From positions 46,122,935-46,186,934 of the forward strand of contig NC_085867.1 in NCBI RefSeq assembly GCF_034702125.1: DNA of 64,000 nt, in the 5' to 3' direction. The DNA comes from Engraulis encrasicolus. Its lineage: Eukaryota > Chordata > Actinopteri > Clupeiformes > Engraulidae. The first letter of the stretch is position 1. Every line of letters starts with the position of its first letter. Below the pieces are notes generated by a model. That model worked only from the letters and a program-made list of their open reading frames with translations. It had not been told where the DNA came from and ran no database searches. Below are positions 25,401-54,611 of the stretch, one piece after another. The position numbers and the translations under genes are program-made.

Positions 25401-25704
25401 ATATTTTTTTAATTAATATTTTACTTTTTTTTACAATCAATGTTACAAATGTTTCTGTGTCATAACCTTCAGAATTTTAAAAAGTAATCATAATCATCCT
25501 CCTCATCATCATCACAATCATCATTTTCACCAGTTTGCCATGGGTTCTGTGCGGTTGTTTTTTGTGTAGGTTAGGTTAGGGTGTGTAGGCTATATTTTTA
25601 GCGGTAGACCTTTTGCTCAGTTCCTCTACTTCGTCACTCAGTGGCAGGTCACTGTCCCCCGTCGCCTCGTTCTCCAGCGTAGCCATCTGGACATCTGCAG
25701 CCAT
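22264..25704 (-). CDS. cmya5: CMYA5 (myospryn)-like, N-terminal exons
   Basis: Exon 1 (25704-25610) starts MAADVQMATLENEATGDSD and ends AAAAG|GTCTAC; exon 2 (24607-22264) follows an acceptor CTCTCCCCAG. The joined frame is 812 residues. The match to CMYA5 is the block MDPAFSMVTVQSEDSNISW followed by NIIFIMDDVHTVRKKRTKRK, which parallels the N-terminal SDPSFSMVTVQREDSGITW and VSFIVDEVKKVRKR of mammalian myospryn. The rest is acidic and low in complexity, with a Glu/Lys tract encoded at about 22540-22680. Myospryn is a giant striated-muscle TRIM-like protein that anchors PKA RII and binds desmin, dysbindin and titin. The expected several-thousand-residue exon and the C-terminal B-box, FN3 and SPRY exons are absent before RILPL1, so this is a truncated, partial or decaying copy, or a short paralogue. 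Confidence 0.7.
24608..25609 (-). other. CMYA5-like intron 1
   Basis: One kilobase of AT-rich DNA without recognised elements; starts with GT at 25609 and ends CTCTCCCCAG at 24608 on the reverse strand. Confidence 0.5.
25610..25704 (-). CDS. cmya5: CMYA5-like exon 1 with start codon
   Basis: ATG at 25704 on the reverse strand in the context AGGAATGG; 31 codons, then AG of a Ser codon completed by T of exon 2. The donor GTCTAC is weak, but the phase is exact and the acidic peptide (LPLSDEVEELSK) matches the character of the mammalian N-terminus. Predicted from context, not from an ORF call. Confidence 0.6.
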
Positions 25705-25850
25705 TCCTCTTCTGTGCCCAGAAGCGTCCACAGACGTCCCAATTATTATTTCCAAATTGAATTTTTCCTCAGCTCTTATGATACTGACCTGATGTTTTTG
25801 ACTACTCCCAGTGGCAATGTTTGAACACGACCTCAGTGGTGTGAGGAGGA

Positions 25851-26449
25851 CAGGGGCGGATCTAGCCTCTTTGGGGCCCTAGGCAAAATATAAACATGGG
25901 GCCCCCAAAAGACAGTTTTTAAACATGTCACTAGGGGTGTAAATAATAATCGAAATGTATCGATATAATCTGACGATTGAATCGAATCGCATCGTATCGT
26001 GGGGCATTCTTAAGTATCGAAAAGAATCTAATCACTGGCCCCTGCCAAATGCCCTAGCTCCATAACATAATAGAAGTGGAAAAGTAATTGGAAAAAAGTT
26101 GAATCGAATGGTATTGTATCATATCGTGGGGCATTCTTAAGTATCGAAAATAACCGAATTGTATCGCATCGAATAATAAGATATCGATATTTAATCGTAT
26201 CGTCATGGAGGCTGTGATTTACACCCCTACATGTCACCAATTGGCATGGAAGGAGCGATGCTCCTGTTTTAGTGTTTTGTCTCATAAATCTTTGACGACT
26301 TTACATACGTGCCAAATTAAGATCAGGCCTACTTTTTTGTGTGTTTATTGCGACTGGTGTGACAGTTTGGGGCCCCTTATGGAGTGCAGATTTGGTCACG
26401 GGGGCCCTAGGCAGTTGCCTAGGTTTGCCTAATGGTAAGTCCGCCTCTG
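25851..26449. mobile_element. hAT-type element, interrupted by a second hAT
   Basis: CAGGGGCGGATCTAGCC at the left and inverted GTAAGTCCGCCTCTG at the right, with flanks GAGGAGGA and GAGTAGGA (7 of 8). The interior carries GGGGCCCTAGGCA repeats and the nested element. Confidence 0.75.
25932..26229. mobile_element. Nested hAT-type MITE
   Basis: TAGGGGTGTAAATAATAATC and inverted GTGATTTACACCCCTA are the ends; CATGTCAC flanks both sides exactly (25924-25931, 26230-26237). Interior is made of ATCGAATCG/TATCG motifs. Confidence 0.9.
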
Positions 26450-27199
26450 GAGTAGGACCACTCTCTTGCCTCAGCATAATCCCTAAATAGCGAGACGGCT
26501 GGCCAGCCTGCCCTCAGTTGTTGATGACAACCAGTAAATAGATATCAGAGCCACTCCAGACATACTATCTGATCTGTCTATAACTGATGTCACGGCACCG
26601 CAGGCAGGCTGATCTGACATTATAAAAACTGTCCTCTTCCCTCCAAACAGAAACTGAAAAACAGATTCACCTGTCAATGCCTGTCTCCAACTCAACTGAT
26701 GATGACACTTCAGACCTGAGCTCATGTACCTGTCAAAAATGTGTAACTAATCATGCAAACACAGGTTTCCAGACAAACACATTAAAATAATGAGATTAAT
26801 TGGTAGAGCTGGAGGTGGTATGCAGACATGTTTACAATACTAAATGTTCACTCTCAATTGTTTGTCAACAAGTAGTGTAACTTAAAGGTAGATTGTGTGA
26901 ATCATTTAGTAGGCCTACCGGTAGTTAGTTTCCAGAATGTGCTGCCCATTCACAAAAATTATATTTGAATTATGAATAGGCCTATATAATATCACCATCA
27001 ACATTTTGAGTCTTTATTATGGCTTGAAAATGGACAGTTTCCATCCATGGATCTCGTAAATCGGTTTTGAACTACCAGTCATAGGATCAAATTTGTGAAT
27101 GGGCAGCATACATTTTGCAAATAAACTTCTTGAAGTATTCTTCAACTGAGAAAAGTATTAGTCTAGGCAGGATTTCTGAAAAGGTGCTTATTTAAGGTC
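26450..27199. other. Upstream region of the CMYA5-like gene
   Basis: At about 26880-27140 there is a diverged relative of the MITE at 19946 (TGCTGCCCATTCACAAA and its inverse). No exon seen. No clear TATA or GC-box promoter for CMYA5 could be picked out. Confidence 0.4.
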
Positions 27200-28348
27200 C
27201 TGAAGGCAAATCATGTTAATTTTCGGCATACAACTGATTTAGGGGTATTCAAGGGTGCTGAATCCAAATCTGCCGTATGCCGGACGCAAAAATGTACCGA
27301 AATGCCTCAAACGGGCAAAATCCAATATGGCTGCCGCCATCGTGTTAAAATCCTGCAATCACATTTCTTTTGGACTAAATAAGGGATGAATTTGAAAATA
27401 GCACTTATTTTTATGTTTTCAGACATGGGGAAAGCCATTATGTCATCAGATTTAAGCTCAGATTGGAGGAAAATGCTTATGTCATTGGCTGGCAGCCATT
27501 TTAAAAGCAGAGAGCCTCATATTGTCAGCGATTTTTAACATTTTTACTAATCTTTAAAGATCCACAGAAAAAATGCTCTTTGTCTCTGTGAACACAAATA
27601 CTACAGAAAACAGCACTGAACTGTCTACTTTCACCTGAAAAAAGAAGTTTGTATCTACCTTTTTCCATTCTCTAGTTATGGGCAGTAGAACATGGGATGA
27701 CACCACAAAAAGCACTGATTTTTGACCCCAAAATACTGCACTTCTCACTGCCCATATTTTTTATTTAAGGACGTATTGTCTTTGATAGTGTTCATGTTTG
27801 ATATACAACATTTTCAGGGGGTTTGAAGGGTGCTTAATGCCTTTAATTCCCATAGTACATCAAAATGAAGGAATCCAATATGGCCGCCGTCACCAGTCTA
27901 CAGTGTACATTTCTTTGATTAAACAAGGTAAACTCTTAAGTACATTATGTAGCATTAGGTTTTCATACAAGGAGAATTCATTTCCATACTCAGATTTAAG
28001 ATAGATATCAAAGGAAATTATTTCAGTGTAGACTGAATTCATGTTTGCAACATTTCCATAAATTGACCATTTGTATTTAAATCTCTCCCTATTTCAATTA
28101 CACTTTTAATGCATTATACCATGAAAAATGTTTCCACCTCAAACCACCTAACAATGTTTCCACACCTCTTCACCCATAAACAATAAATGCACACAAGAGT
28201 CTGAATGTCCCTAAATCAAATATTTTTTTAATATTATCCTTTGTACAATGGGAATTACTTTATGTTTGCTGGTTTAACTGCTGTGCTCAGATGACTGTAT
28301 ATCTAGGCCTATAAAGGAGGATCTAGAGGCAGACTGATGTGAAGAATA

Positions 28349-28421
28349 TAGAATAGAATAGAATAGAATAGAATAGAATAGAATAGAATAGAATAGAATA
28401 GAATAGAATAGAATAGAATAG
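28349..28421. repeat. (GAATA)n microsatellite
   Basis: About 14 copies of AATAG/GAATA in a row. A short (GAATA)3 trace also occurs at 44463-44480. Confidence 0.95.
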
Positions 28422-28443
28422 AGTGAACAGATAAGGGAGTGGC

Positions 28444-28560
<117 letters not shown>

Positions 28561-29257
28561 ATGACATACTCAGGCTGGTATTGCACATCAGTCATCCAAA
28601 GTTATTGCATAGATTGTCTTATTTAATGTACATATTTCAGCTGAGATGGCCACTTTGTGACAATTGTACCATTAATTACTAGGCTGGCCTTTGTTCTGTA
28701 GTACGGCAAGAATTCAGCTCAACACATTGCACTGTATCAATTATTGCACAACAACCGGAGGATGGAAGGAGATCAGTGGAACAAGAGATTGTAATGAACA
28801 GTCAGACAGTCCACGTGTGTGAAATGTGGTTTTAGTCTTTGGTCCTTACTTTGATGATACATCTGTAGTGCCAATGATACATCTGTAGAGACCCAAGAAG
28901 TCAGAACCAGGATAATGTCCAAGATAATGTCTTACCTCTGTTGAGGCAGCGGGAGATTTAGAGAGGGCTAGGTCTGTTCTCACTTTACAGTAGGTGTGCC
29001 TTGTGAAGGCAGCAATGAACTCTTTGGTTTTCTTTGCATTCAGAGCTAGAGGAATTTGTCTCTGTCTCTGTACACCAGGCTGCCACCTTCAGTCCCTTTT
29101 GCTGGCCATACTGCGGTCATGGATGGATAGGCTTTAGATGGGGGGCTTAGCATGCAGTCATGTGGAGATCCAGCCCTGCTGAACAGGGGAGCAGGAGGAA
29201 AAGAGATTCTGTCTGTTCTCTTCTGTTGGTAGAATTGTGCAAGTATAGACTTTAAAC

Positions 29258-30414
29258 TAGAGATGATAAAAAACCCGGAGGATCCGGTTGGAGAGCCGGG
29301 TAAAGACCTCACCCGAACAGACCGGATGGCTGTCGTGCATTGATCCGCCAAAGGCGGGTCAGACGGCATTTCATTAATATGTCAACAAAATGGCAGTTAC
29401 AGCGCGAGAAATTGTGAAACCGGAATATATCCTCTTTAGTTGACTACAACAGCCATTCTCTAATCTCCCTAGTATGCTGTTCAGTCACGAACACTCACTG
29501 AGTAAAACTGAACCAACTCCCGCCTCGTCATTCATCGAGCCTGTTTGATCCATCCAGCCATGTTGTGGCCAATAGAGTGTTTGAGTCGCGAATCCCCGCT
29601 CCCTATGCGTGTGCTTCTGACTCTGTTGAGGTCTACATTTTAATGTTAATAGTGCTCTGCCAACGCTTTAACATCTCAGTCTGTAGGCTACTCTTAGGGA
29701 AAGTATAGTCTACAGACGTGACTCGATCACTCACTGCGTTACGGCGTAGGCTACAGTCTTTAAAGCCACACTGCTGCCGTGCACTCCCCTCGTCCGAGTC
29801 ACTCAGCAGCGGCGCCCTCGGCGACTCGGTGAGACGAATCCTGACTGAGTTGTTGGTAGCAGCGAATCCCCTACGGATCGGATCAATCGCTTAAGTTTCG
29901 TTTTTGCCAGGAGTGTGTGAGTCGCAAGGCAACTCGGCAGCGGAAGCGAGTGGTCATCTGCTGCTCGCCTCCTGACTGTCCCTGCTCAACTAGACTTCTG
30001 CTCCCAAATGTTTGACTTTTAGTCTTAAATACAAACACACACATTATTTATTGCAAAATCAGGAACATGCCGTTTCACTGCTGCCAAAGGCTGTTCGAGT
30101 TGTGGTTGCATGTTTAGTGAGGAGACCCAGGTGGGTCGGATCGCAGCATGAGTTTAGGAACTGTTACATTCATAAAGTGAGTTTTGTTGATCAAACTGTC
30201 TTACTCTTTGATTTATCAACGTGAATTGATAAATGGAACAACAAAGGCGAGGCGCATAGCTACTTAACGGCAGAAACGTTTTAAAAAATACATTATTTTT
30301 ATTTATTTTAAATAAGTGATCCGTGTGATCCGATTGATCCGTCTAATCCGGGTACCCTCCTTGGAATGATCCAATCAATCCGGACGCCTCAAAGATTCGA
30401 GTTAAGCACCTCTA
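29258..30414. mobile_element. hAT-type element, TAGAGATG ends
   Basis: TAGAGATGATAAAAAACCCG at the left, inverted GTTAAGCACCTCTA at the right, flanks CTTTAAAC and CTTTAAAT. Subterminal CCGGAGGATCCGG and TGATCCGATTGATCCG motifs resemble the short element at 52403-52681. Interior is GC-rich in part, without a convincing ORF. Confidence 0.65.
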
Positions 30415-30488
30415 CTTTAAATTGGCCTAGTTAAAATATACTGGAATGTACATCTGCAGTGTATCAATAACGGTGCTCAGCTGGAGAG

Positions 30489-31120
30489 AGAGAGCCAAGG
30501 GCAGGCAGAAGAGCAAGTGGTAGTTTTAAGGTGCCTAGGCACAGAAATGGGCACCTCCCTGTCTTTCTCACAGCACATGAACACAATATTCAAAAATGGA
30601 CTGCTAATTAACCCATTTTTTCCTAAGCCCTTTTTGGGAAAGGGTGGCCGGTGTTCTGACAAACGGTCCTACATTGTAATTTTATCCTACGGTAGGATAT
30701 TCTGTCAGACATGTCTGTTAAACGGTCCTACATCGCCAAAGATAGACGTCAGACATGTTTGTTCAACAACTTATCCTGATTATCCGACCATTTCCTTCCC
30801 GCTTCCTGCAATCGCGTCAGATCAATGGTAGTAGGGAAATGGTAGTAGGGATGGTCAGGACCAGGCTACATTCTTTGCCTAGGTACCTAAAAACTACCAC
30901 TTGCTCTACTGTCCTTGGCTGTTGATGTCTTGTGTCGGGGGTGTCTGTGTCAGCGATATGTGCCACTAAGGTAATGTCATCAGCATACATTAAAAGTCAT
31001 ACTTTCTTTGTGACAGGCTCTGACTGTACCACTAATGATCCTAGCCCTCTGGTGAAGTGGTTAGTGATTGCTTTATTGTTGGACAAAGGTATATGCACAT
31101 ACAGTCACCCTCCTCTACTC
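30489..31120. mobile_element. Two inverted fragments of LINE reverse transcriptase
   Basis: On the + strand 30505-30600 reads VVVLRCLGTEMGTSLSFSQH, a LINE RT C-terminal motif. On the - strand, from about 31050 down to 30870, it reads LLMYADDITLVAHIADTD and then VVVFRYLG. YADD is the RT catalytic signature. The two pieces share AGAGCAAGTGGTAGTTTT in inverted orientation, so this is a head-to-head remnant. Both are broken. Confidence 0.7.
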
Positions 31121-33082
31121 TAACCAAAATTGTTTACTTGGTATACTAAGTTAACCTATTCCTAATCACCCCTCCTGGAGTTGCTGAATTGCAGCAACTG
31201 CTTGACTCCATGTACTCCATGCCACTTCCTGCAGATGCAGTTTTGGATGAGGCAAGCACAAGTTGTGATGTCTTTGTGTGCCTTGAGAATACATGGGTTC
31301 TAAATTTTGTTTATAACCTGACTGCGAACCTAGCCACGCACAACTCAGCCTCTGATTGTTGGAAACCGCTGTCTGTCAAAAAAAATGGCTGCCATTGTCT
31401 TGCCCCTCCTCATAACATTGTGTTGATAAACAATGAGAACCCATGTATAAGTGGCAGATACAGGAGCAGTGGGACTAAAGCCCTGTCCAATACCACCCAT
31501 CCCACTTCGGTGACTGGCAGGAGGATAGGAAGGGGTATGTGGGCCTGACTCAAAATAGAGATTTGATAATGTGGGGCATTTTATGTAACCATGTGACATC
31601 TGAATTAGATAGGACTGATCATTGCAAAACGTCATGTTTTACTTTGCTTTTGTTGCATTTGCAGCAAAAGTGCCATGCAGTGCATGATATTGTGTGTCCT
31701 GCCAAATCACTGGAGAGGAGGAGGTTGATAGGCCTAAGTTAATGGTTGGGAATGAGTTATCATATATCAAGTTAATTCCTCACAATAACATAAACTGTTT
31801 TGATCCACGTTTCACCTTTCCACCTTTCAAATATATAATGAACAGCTTATTGACATGAAAGTCAACTGTCACTTGTAAACATGACTTCAACCTATACTGA
31901 AATCATGTCCTTTGATGCTAATCTTACATCTGAGTATGGAGATTAATTCTCCATGTATGACAACCTATAGCTACAATGTAATTAAGAGTCCACCTTGTCT
32001 GGTGATGGCGTCCATATTCGATAAATTCATTTTGAGGTAGGCCTATTAAAGAGGTTTTTGAGCCTACTACACAGCATATTTGAATATTGGAATTAAGCAC
32101 CCTTCAAACCCCCTGAATATTGCTGCATATCAAACATGAACACCATCAAAGACACTTTGTCCTTAAAGCAAAAATGTGGGTTAGGACAAGTGCAGTATTT
32201 TGGGGTCAAAAAATATAGTTTTTTTGTGGTTCCTGTTGCAGTCATGAATTCAGACCACACTGAAATAATTTCCGTTGATATTTTATCTTAAATCTGAGCA
32301 TAGAAATGAATTCTCCCTGTATGAAAACCTAATGCTACATATTTAGGAGTTTACCTTGTGTAATCAAAGAAACATACACTGTAGACTGGTGACGGCGGCC
32401 ATATTGGATTCCTTCATTTTGATGTACTATGGGAATTAAAGGCATTAAGCACCCTTCAAACCCCCTGAAATGTTATATATCAAACATGAACACTATCAAA
32501 GACAATACGTCCTTAAATCAAAAATATGGGCAGTGAGAAGTGCAGTATTTTGGGGTCAAAAATCAGTGCTTTTTTGTGGTGTCATCCCATGTTCTACTGC
32601 CCATAACTAAAGAATGGAAAAAGGTAGATACAAACTTCTTTTTTCAGGTGAAAGTAGACAGTTCAGTGCTGTTTTCTGTAGTATTTGTGTTCACAGAGAC
32701 AAAGAGCATTTTTTCTGTGGATCTTGAAAGATTAGTAAAAATGTTAAAAATCGCTGACAATATGAGACTCTCTGATTTTAAAATGACTGCCAGCCAATGA
32801 CATAAGCATTTTCTTCCAATCTGAGCTTAAATCTGATGACATAATGGCTTTCCCCATGTCTGAAAACATAAAAATAAGTGCTATTTTCAAATTCATCCCT
32901 TATTTAGTCCAAAAGAAAAGTGATTGCAGGATTTTAACACGGTGGCGGCGGCCATATTGGATTTTGCCCGTTTGAGGCATTTCGGTACATTTTTGCATCC
33001 GGCATACGGCAGATTTGGATTCAGCACCCTTGAATACCCCTAAATCAGTTGTATGCCGAAAATTAACATGATTTGCCTTCAG

Positions 33083-33719
33083 GTGTCAACTTTTTGGAAA
33101 AATGACCCTGACTATATGTACTCTAACTTATATTGAAACATGTTATATACTTTGTTACTTTAATACTTTGTTCCGAGACAACGCTGCCAGCCTACCAACT
33201 TTGCCCTCATCACCAGCCTGCTGTGAGCTGGGCCTGAGTAAGCAGTACTGTAGGCCTACCATTTCAGGAAATAAGCTCATTTTACACCTCCCTGAGTTAA
33301 ATAACTTTTTAGTTTTACTTTTGAGTTTTAGGCCTACCTTTCTTCTGTTCTTGCAGCCATTGTCTTCGTCTGGTGATGCTACTTCTAGTTTTATACTCTT
33401 GACATCATTCCCAAATCAAAATATGATTGAATGATAATTTGATTATAGGTTAGAGAGAAATAATCTCATATTTAAATTAAGAAAAACATACTAAATTACT
33501 AAAATCTTGTAGTCGTCACTGTTTAACATCCTTGGTGGGCACCTCTGAAGCTCCTGGAGGGCTACCTGGTGACCACGGGCACAACGTTGGTGACGCCTGC
33601 TCTAACTCTACTGATGATAAATTATAAAATTCTTGGCTGCAGACTCCATCAACACCATGCTCAGAGACCTCACAACAACATTTACCCACTACTGCCATCT
33701 AGGCGTAGAGGATGGGAAT
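33083..33719. other. Short intergenic stretch left of DTWD2
   Basis: No exon or element ends recognised between the inverted-arm element and the DTWD2 promoter. Confidence 0.35.
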
Positions 33720-33760
33720 GAGAAACCGGAAGTCCATTGAGAGTAATCTGTAAACGCACC
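33720..33760 (+). promoter_or_regulatory. Likely DTWD2 core promoter (ETS site)
   Basis: ACCGGAAGT at about 33725-33733 is a consensus ETS/GABPA site, common just upstream of TATA-less housekeeping start sites. No TATA box is visible. Two short upstream ORFs follow in the presumed leader: ATGCTGCTTGCTACAAGCTAA at 33761 and ATGATGATATCTTTTTGA at 33802. Confidence 0.5.
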
Positions 33761-33842
33761 ATGCTGCTTGCTACAAGCTAACAACACAACACTGGGCACA
33801 CATGATGATATCTTTTTGAAGACATCAGACACAGGTTGTGAA

Positions 33843-50842
<17,000 letters not shown>

Positions 50843-51195
50843 GCAAATACTATTCTGGAGCGATGGGAACACTCAGCAGACAATTTGAAGAAACGCTTTC
50901 TCACCTGCACACTTCGTTGTTTTCTTTAATATACAACGTTTCGATCCTAGACCTTCATCCGGTAAACATCTGTGTGCTGAGTGACCCTTGGGCCATCTCC
51001 GACGCACCTGCCAGCTGAGGTGTATATATAAAAAAAAAAAAAACAGTTGTGAAGAGTGGAGCGATGGGACATTGGAATACAAAGGAAATACGCAGTCTGC
51101 GCTTCTGAAATAACAATCAAGTGGAATCCAGCGCAGGACTAGATCATAAATGGAAAGGAAAAAGAATCTAGTGCCACACCACACGGATGTCTTTT
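50843..51195 (+). other. DTWD2 3' UTR
   Basis: No AATAAA close behind the stop; candidates lie at about 51306 (AAAATAAAC, inside a fold-back) and 51625 (AGTAATAAAG). Confidence 0.45.
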
Positions 51196-51312
51196 TTTCT
51201 GCAGTTTATTTTAACAGTGCAGTCAGACTAACATTTCGACATGAGAGTCCTCCAGAGGACTCGAATGAAGACGCATGTCGAAACGTTAGTCTGATTGCAC
51301 TGTTAAAATAAA
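51196..51312. repeat. Fold-back repeat in the DTWD2 3' UTR
   Basis: GTTTATTTTAACAGTGCAGT and CAGACTAACATTTCGACATG are mirrored by CATGTCGAAACGTTAGTCTG and ATTGCACTGTTAAAATAAAC; stem about 50 bases, loop about 15. Confidence 0.85.
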
Positions 51313-51642
51313 CCAAGGAACATTAGGAATACAGACAACAATACTGGATTTACTATACCTCTATTTATGCGACTAAATTTGGATCTGCAGAATTCTACAC
51401 CTTGGAGATCTGCGAAAAGAACTGATGTTCTGTCATCATTGTGAGTGACGGAGATATAAGGAATGGAATTCTATTCAAATGTGTCGATGTAGAGCTGCTG
51501 TGCAGACCATTCAGCTTGAAAACATTTGCTTTTCAACTCCTTAAGATTTGTGAGAAATCACTTCTACATGAATTCCGAGAGTTTTAAAGAATGTAATACT
51601 GTACTAAGAGCAACAGGGAAGTAGTAATAAAGTAGACACAGG

Positions 51643-51925
51643 GAGTGCGTCTTAATATGCGACCTTGCCTCCTCCACTTGCGCTTGTCTCCTCGTCCCGC
51701 CTCCTGGCCCCTCCTCCGTGGAGAAAACGATACAGTTTCCCAGCTGTCAGCCTAGCCACAACAACTTTTGAGGGACTGTTTTTCATTCACCATCCCAATT
51801 GCAAATGAGAAAAAGAGCTTTTGCAAGATATTGAAATATAATGCTGTTGTCAGTGATGTCATCATGACGAGAAGCAAGTGGAGGAGGCAAGTGGAGGAGG
51901 CAAGCTCGCATATTAAGATGCACTC
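51643..51925. mobile_element. MITE, inverted copy of 19171-19470
   Basis: GAGTGCGTCTTAATATGCGA and inverted TCGCATATTAAGATGCACTC are the ends. Contains GGCCCCTCCTCCGTGGAGAA as in the other copy. Confidence 0.7.
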
Positions 51926-52402
51926 AGGGAATAGGAAAAGACACCTAGTACCTCCAGTTCATTCACAGAGCTTCAAATGCATGTTTAGGTCCAGAAATAT
52001 TGAAGGACATAATTATGTTGTTTTATTTTTTATTTATTTATCATTAGTGTTATTTCAGAACCTATTGTGTTTTTTTTCCTTCATATGACACTAATGTTTT
52101 TAAAAGGGTATTTTAATTTTTGTAATGTTTTCGTCATGAATGACAAATTTGAGCAATAATGGTTTGCGATATGGCCTGCACCTCTCAAAAATAGCTGGTT
52201 GACACGAAGATAGTACAAATGTGTAATTATCTATTTGTACCACAGCAGTAGGGTGTGCTTTAGAGGAATATTAATTACTGTAATACGCAGCGAAACTAAA
52301 ACAGGTGGGAAATAAATTGGCAATAAATAGGCACATCATTACACTCAGGCACATATTCTTGTACTTTAGGAATCAAAAGAAGAGAGGGGCTGTAGTGCTA
52401 TG

Positions 52403-52681
52403 TAGAGATGCACCGGATCCTGATTTTTAGGATCCTGCCGGATACCGGATCCACTGCTTAAGATCCTGCCGGATCCGGAATCGGATACCGGATCCTACGA
52501 AAGGGTTGAAACACATAGCCTACTCACACACGTGGGCCCTTTTTATCACGTTGTCTCAAACTATTTTGACTGAAAAGCCTCGGCTACCGGATCCTGGATC
52601 CTGGAACCGGATCCGGATCCTGTGAAAAACCCTATTATCCTGCCGGATCCGGAACCGGATCTTGGATCCGGTGCATCTCTA
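52403..52681. mobile_element. hAT-type MITE with perfect target duplication
   Basis: TAGAGATGCACCGGATCC and its inverse; GTGCTATG on both sides (52395-52402, 52682-52689). The interior is a series of GGATCC(T/G) motifs (BamHI-like GGATCC at least eight times). Confidence 0.92.
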
Positions 52682-53602
52682 GTGCTATGTACTATATTGG
52701 CCATGATAACAACCAATTTAGCCTTGTATTATAACTATGTTGTTCTTAGGATTAGAGGTTGCCATTCTGTCACTGTGTTGCTGTTCTGAAAAACCAAGCA
52801 CCATTGTACATGTAAGTATTAAAGAGATTTTTTATTACCCATCAACCAAAGATATTTTTAGTGAATTCACTGACCTACAACCATTGTTGGGGGGGGGGGG
52901 ACACTTGGCATTTTGTGAATAAAAAACAAATACTGAAATTTTCAAAATATTAAATTATAAGATGGTGAATTGTGCAAAGTCAACCCATCACAATACAAAC
53001 CATTTGTTTTGAGGGCGATGGTGTGCTCATTTGAAATTTGAGCCACGCAACAAAACTCAAAAGTTGGGAGAGGGCAATAAAATGCTGTGAGGCGGTGGCA
53101 GGCTTATAATGATGTCAAGTGGGCGCTTATTCAAAAAATGGACTCAGATGACACACAAACTGCCCTCTGATTTGCCCCCTCCAGGCATCACAGATGAATC
53201 ATTCAACTCAATTCAATGGTCAGTTGGAAAGATGTCATGTACTGTATGATGGCATGGGGGTGCAGTAGTGCCTTGGTTAAGGTCTTCTTACTCATGTGGA
53301 ATGAATGAATGCTGAATGATATATCTGGGTTTTTCCTCAGCCTAAACAGTCACCCATGCATTGTATTTCTCTACTATGTTCCAACAGTGTGGCTCCATCA
53401 TAGTAACCAGATGATAAAATGACCAGCTTCCAGTCAGGATCTGTAACATACACCCGTCTCCAAAAGAGTTGTCGCCTATCCATCTGTTTGGAATAACAGC
53501 TAATAACCTGACATTCAATTAATCACTTGGCTTCAGAAGTCACTCATATGAAAGCTATAACCCTCCCGAATGAAAATGTATGTACAAAAATAAATTTCAT
53601 GC
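52682..53602. other. Intergenic DNA, no feature seen
   Basis: Contains a G10 run at about 52889. No ORF or element recognised. Confidence 0.35.
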
Positions 53603-54611
53603 ACCAAAGAGAGAATGACCCTTTATTGAACACAGACAGGGCAGATTTTCACAAGACAAAAGCTTTGTCGCCTATCGAACATAATGTGAAAATGAGCAGA
53701 TAAGTCACTTCAAAACACAGATCGGGTGTCATACTTAATCACAGAATCACTCTCACCTCTCCAGAAAATCAACTTTGGCCTTAGGTGTATGTTTAGGGTC
53801 ATTGTAATCATGGAAAGCAACACAATGAAAATCAATGGAGTTCAATGAAAGATGGTGACATATTTGCTATTCGTAGAGCAATACATGTTTAACTTCATGA
53901 TTTAATCAACGATAAAAGCCCTCAAACAACTGCAGCATGCATGCAGCTCCTCATAACAGCAGTATCCGTACCATGTTTCACTTTATGCACCATTTCTCTT
54001 TTTTCATATTCTTCATCTCCAACACCATATAGTTTTGATGCTCTCAGTTCTAAAATGGTTGATCTTGGGATCTTGACTTCAGAGTATGAGTCCCATTAGC
54101 CTTCATTTTTGTCAGAATTAGGCCTGGCATACTCTTGGCTGGCTTTTTTGAGACAGGACAGTAGGAGAGACTTCTTTGGTGTTAAAGGTGAAGAATTTGG
54201 AAAAAAAATACATGCCTAAAGTCAAACATGGGAGGGATACAGCTCTTATGTGGAGCTGCATGCATGCTGCTGGTGTGTGAGGGCTTTTATCATTGATTAC
54301 ATCATGAAGTTAAAAATGTATTGCTCTACAAATAGCAAATATGTCACCATCTCTTATTGAACTCCATTGATTTTCATTGTGTTGCTTTCCATGATTACAA
54401 TGACCCTAAACATACACCTAAGGCCAAAGTTGATTTTCTGGAGAGGTGTGAGTGAATCAGTGATTAAGTATGACACCCGATCTGCGTATTTGAAGTGTTT
54501 TGAAGTGACTTATCTGCTCATTTTCACATTATGTTCGATAGGCGACAAAACTTTTGTCTTGTGAAAATCTGCCCTGTCTGTGTTCATTAAAGGGTCAATC
54601 TTTCTTTGGTG
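53603..54611. mobile_element. Head-to-head fragments of a Tc1-like transposase
   Basis: 53603-53965 and 54245-54611 are inverted copies. In the right arm the + strand reads HDYNDPKHTPKAKVDFLE, resembling the DNDPKHT motif of Tc1 transposases; the left arm has it on the - strand. Stops and frameshifts follow. The centre (53966-54244) is unrelated. Confidence 0.6.
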
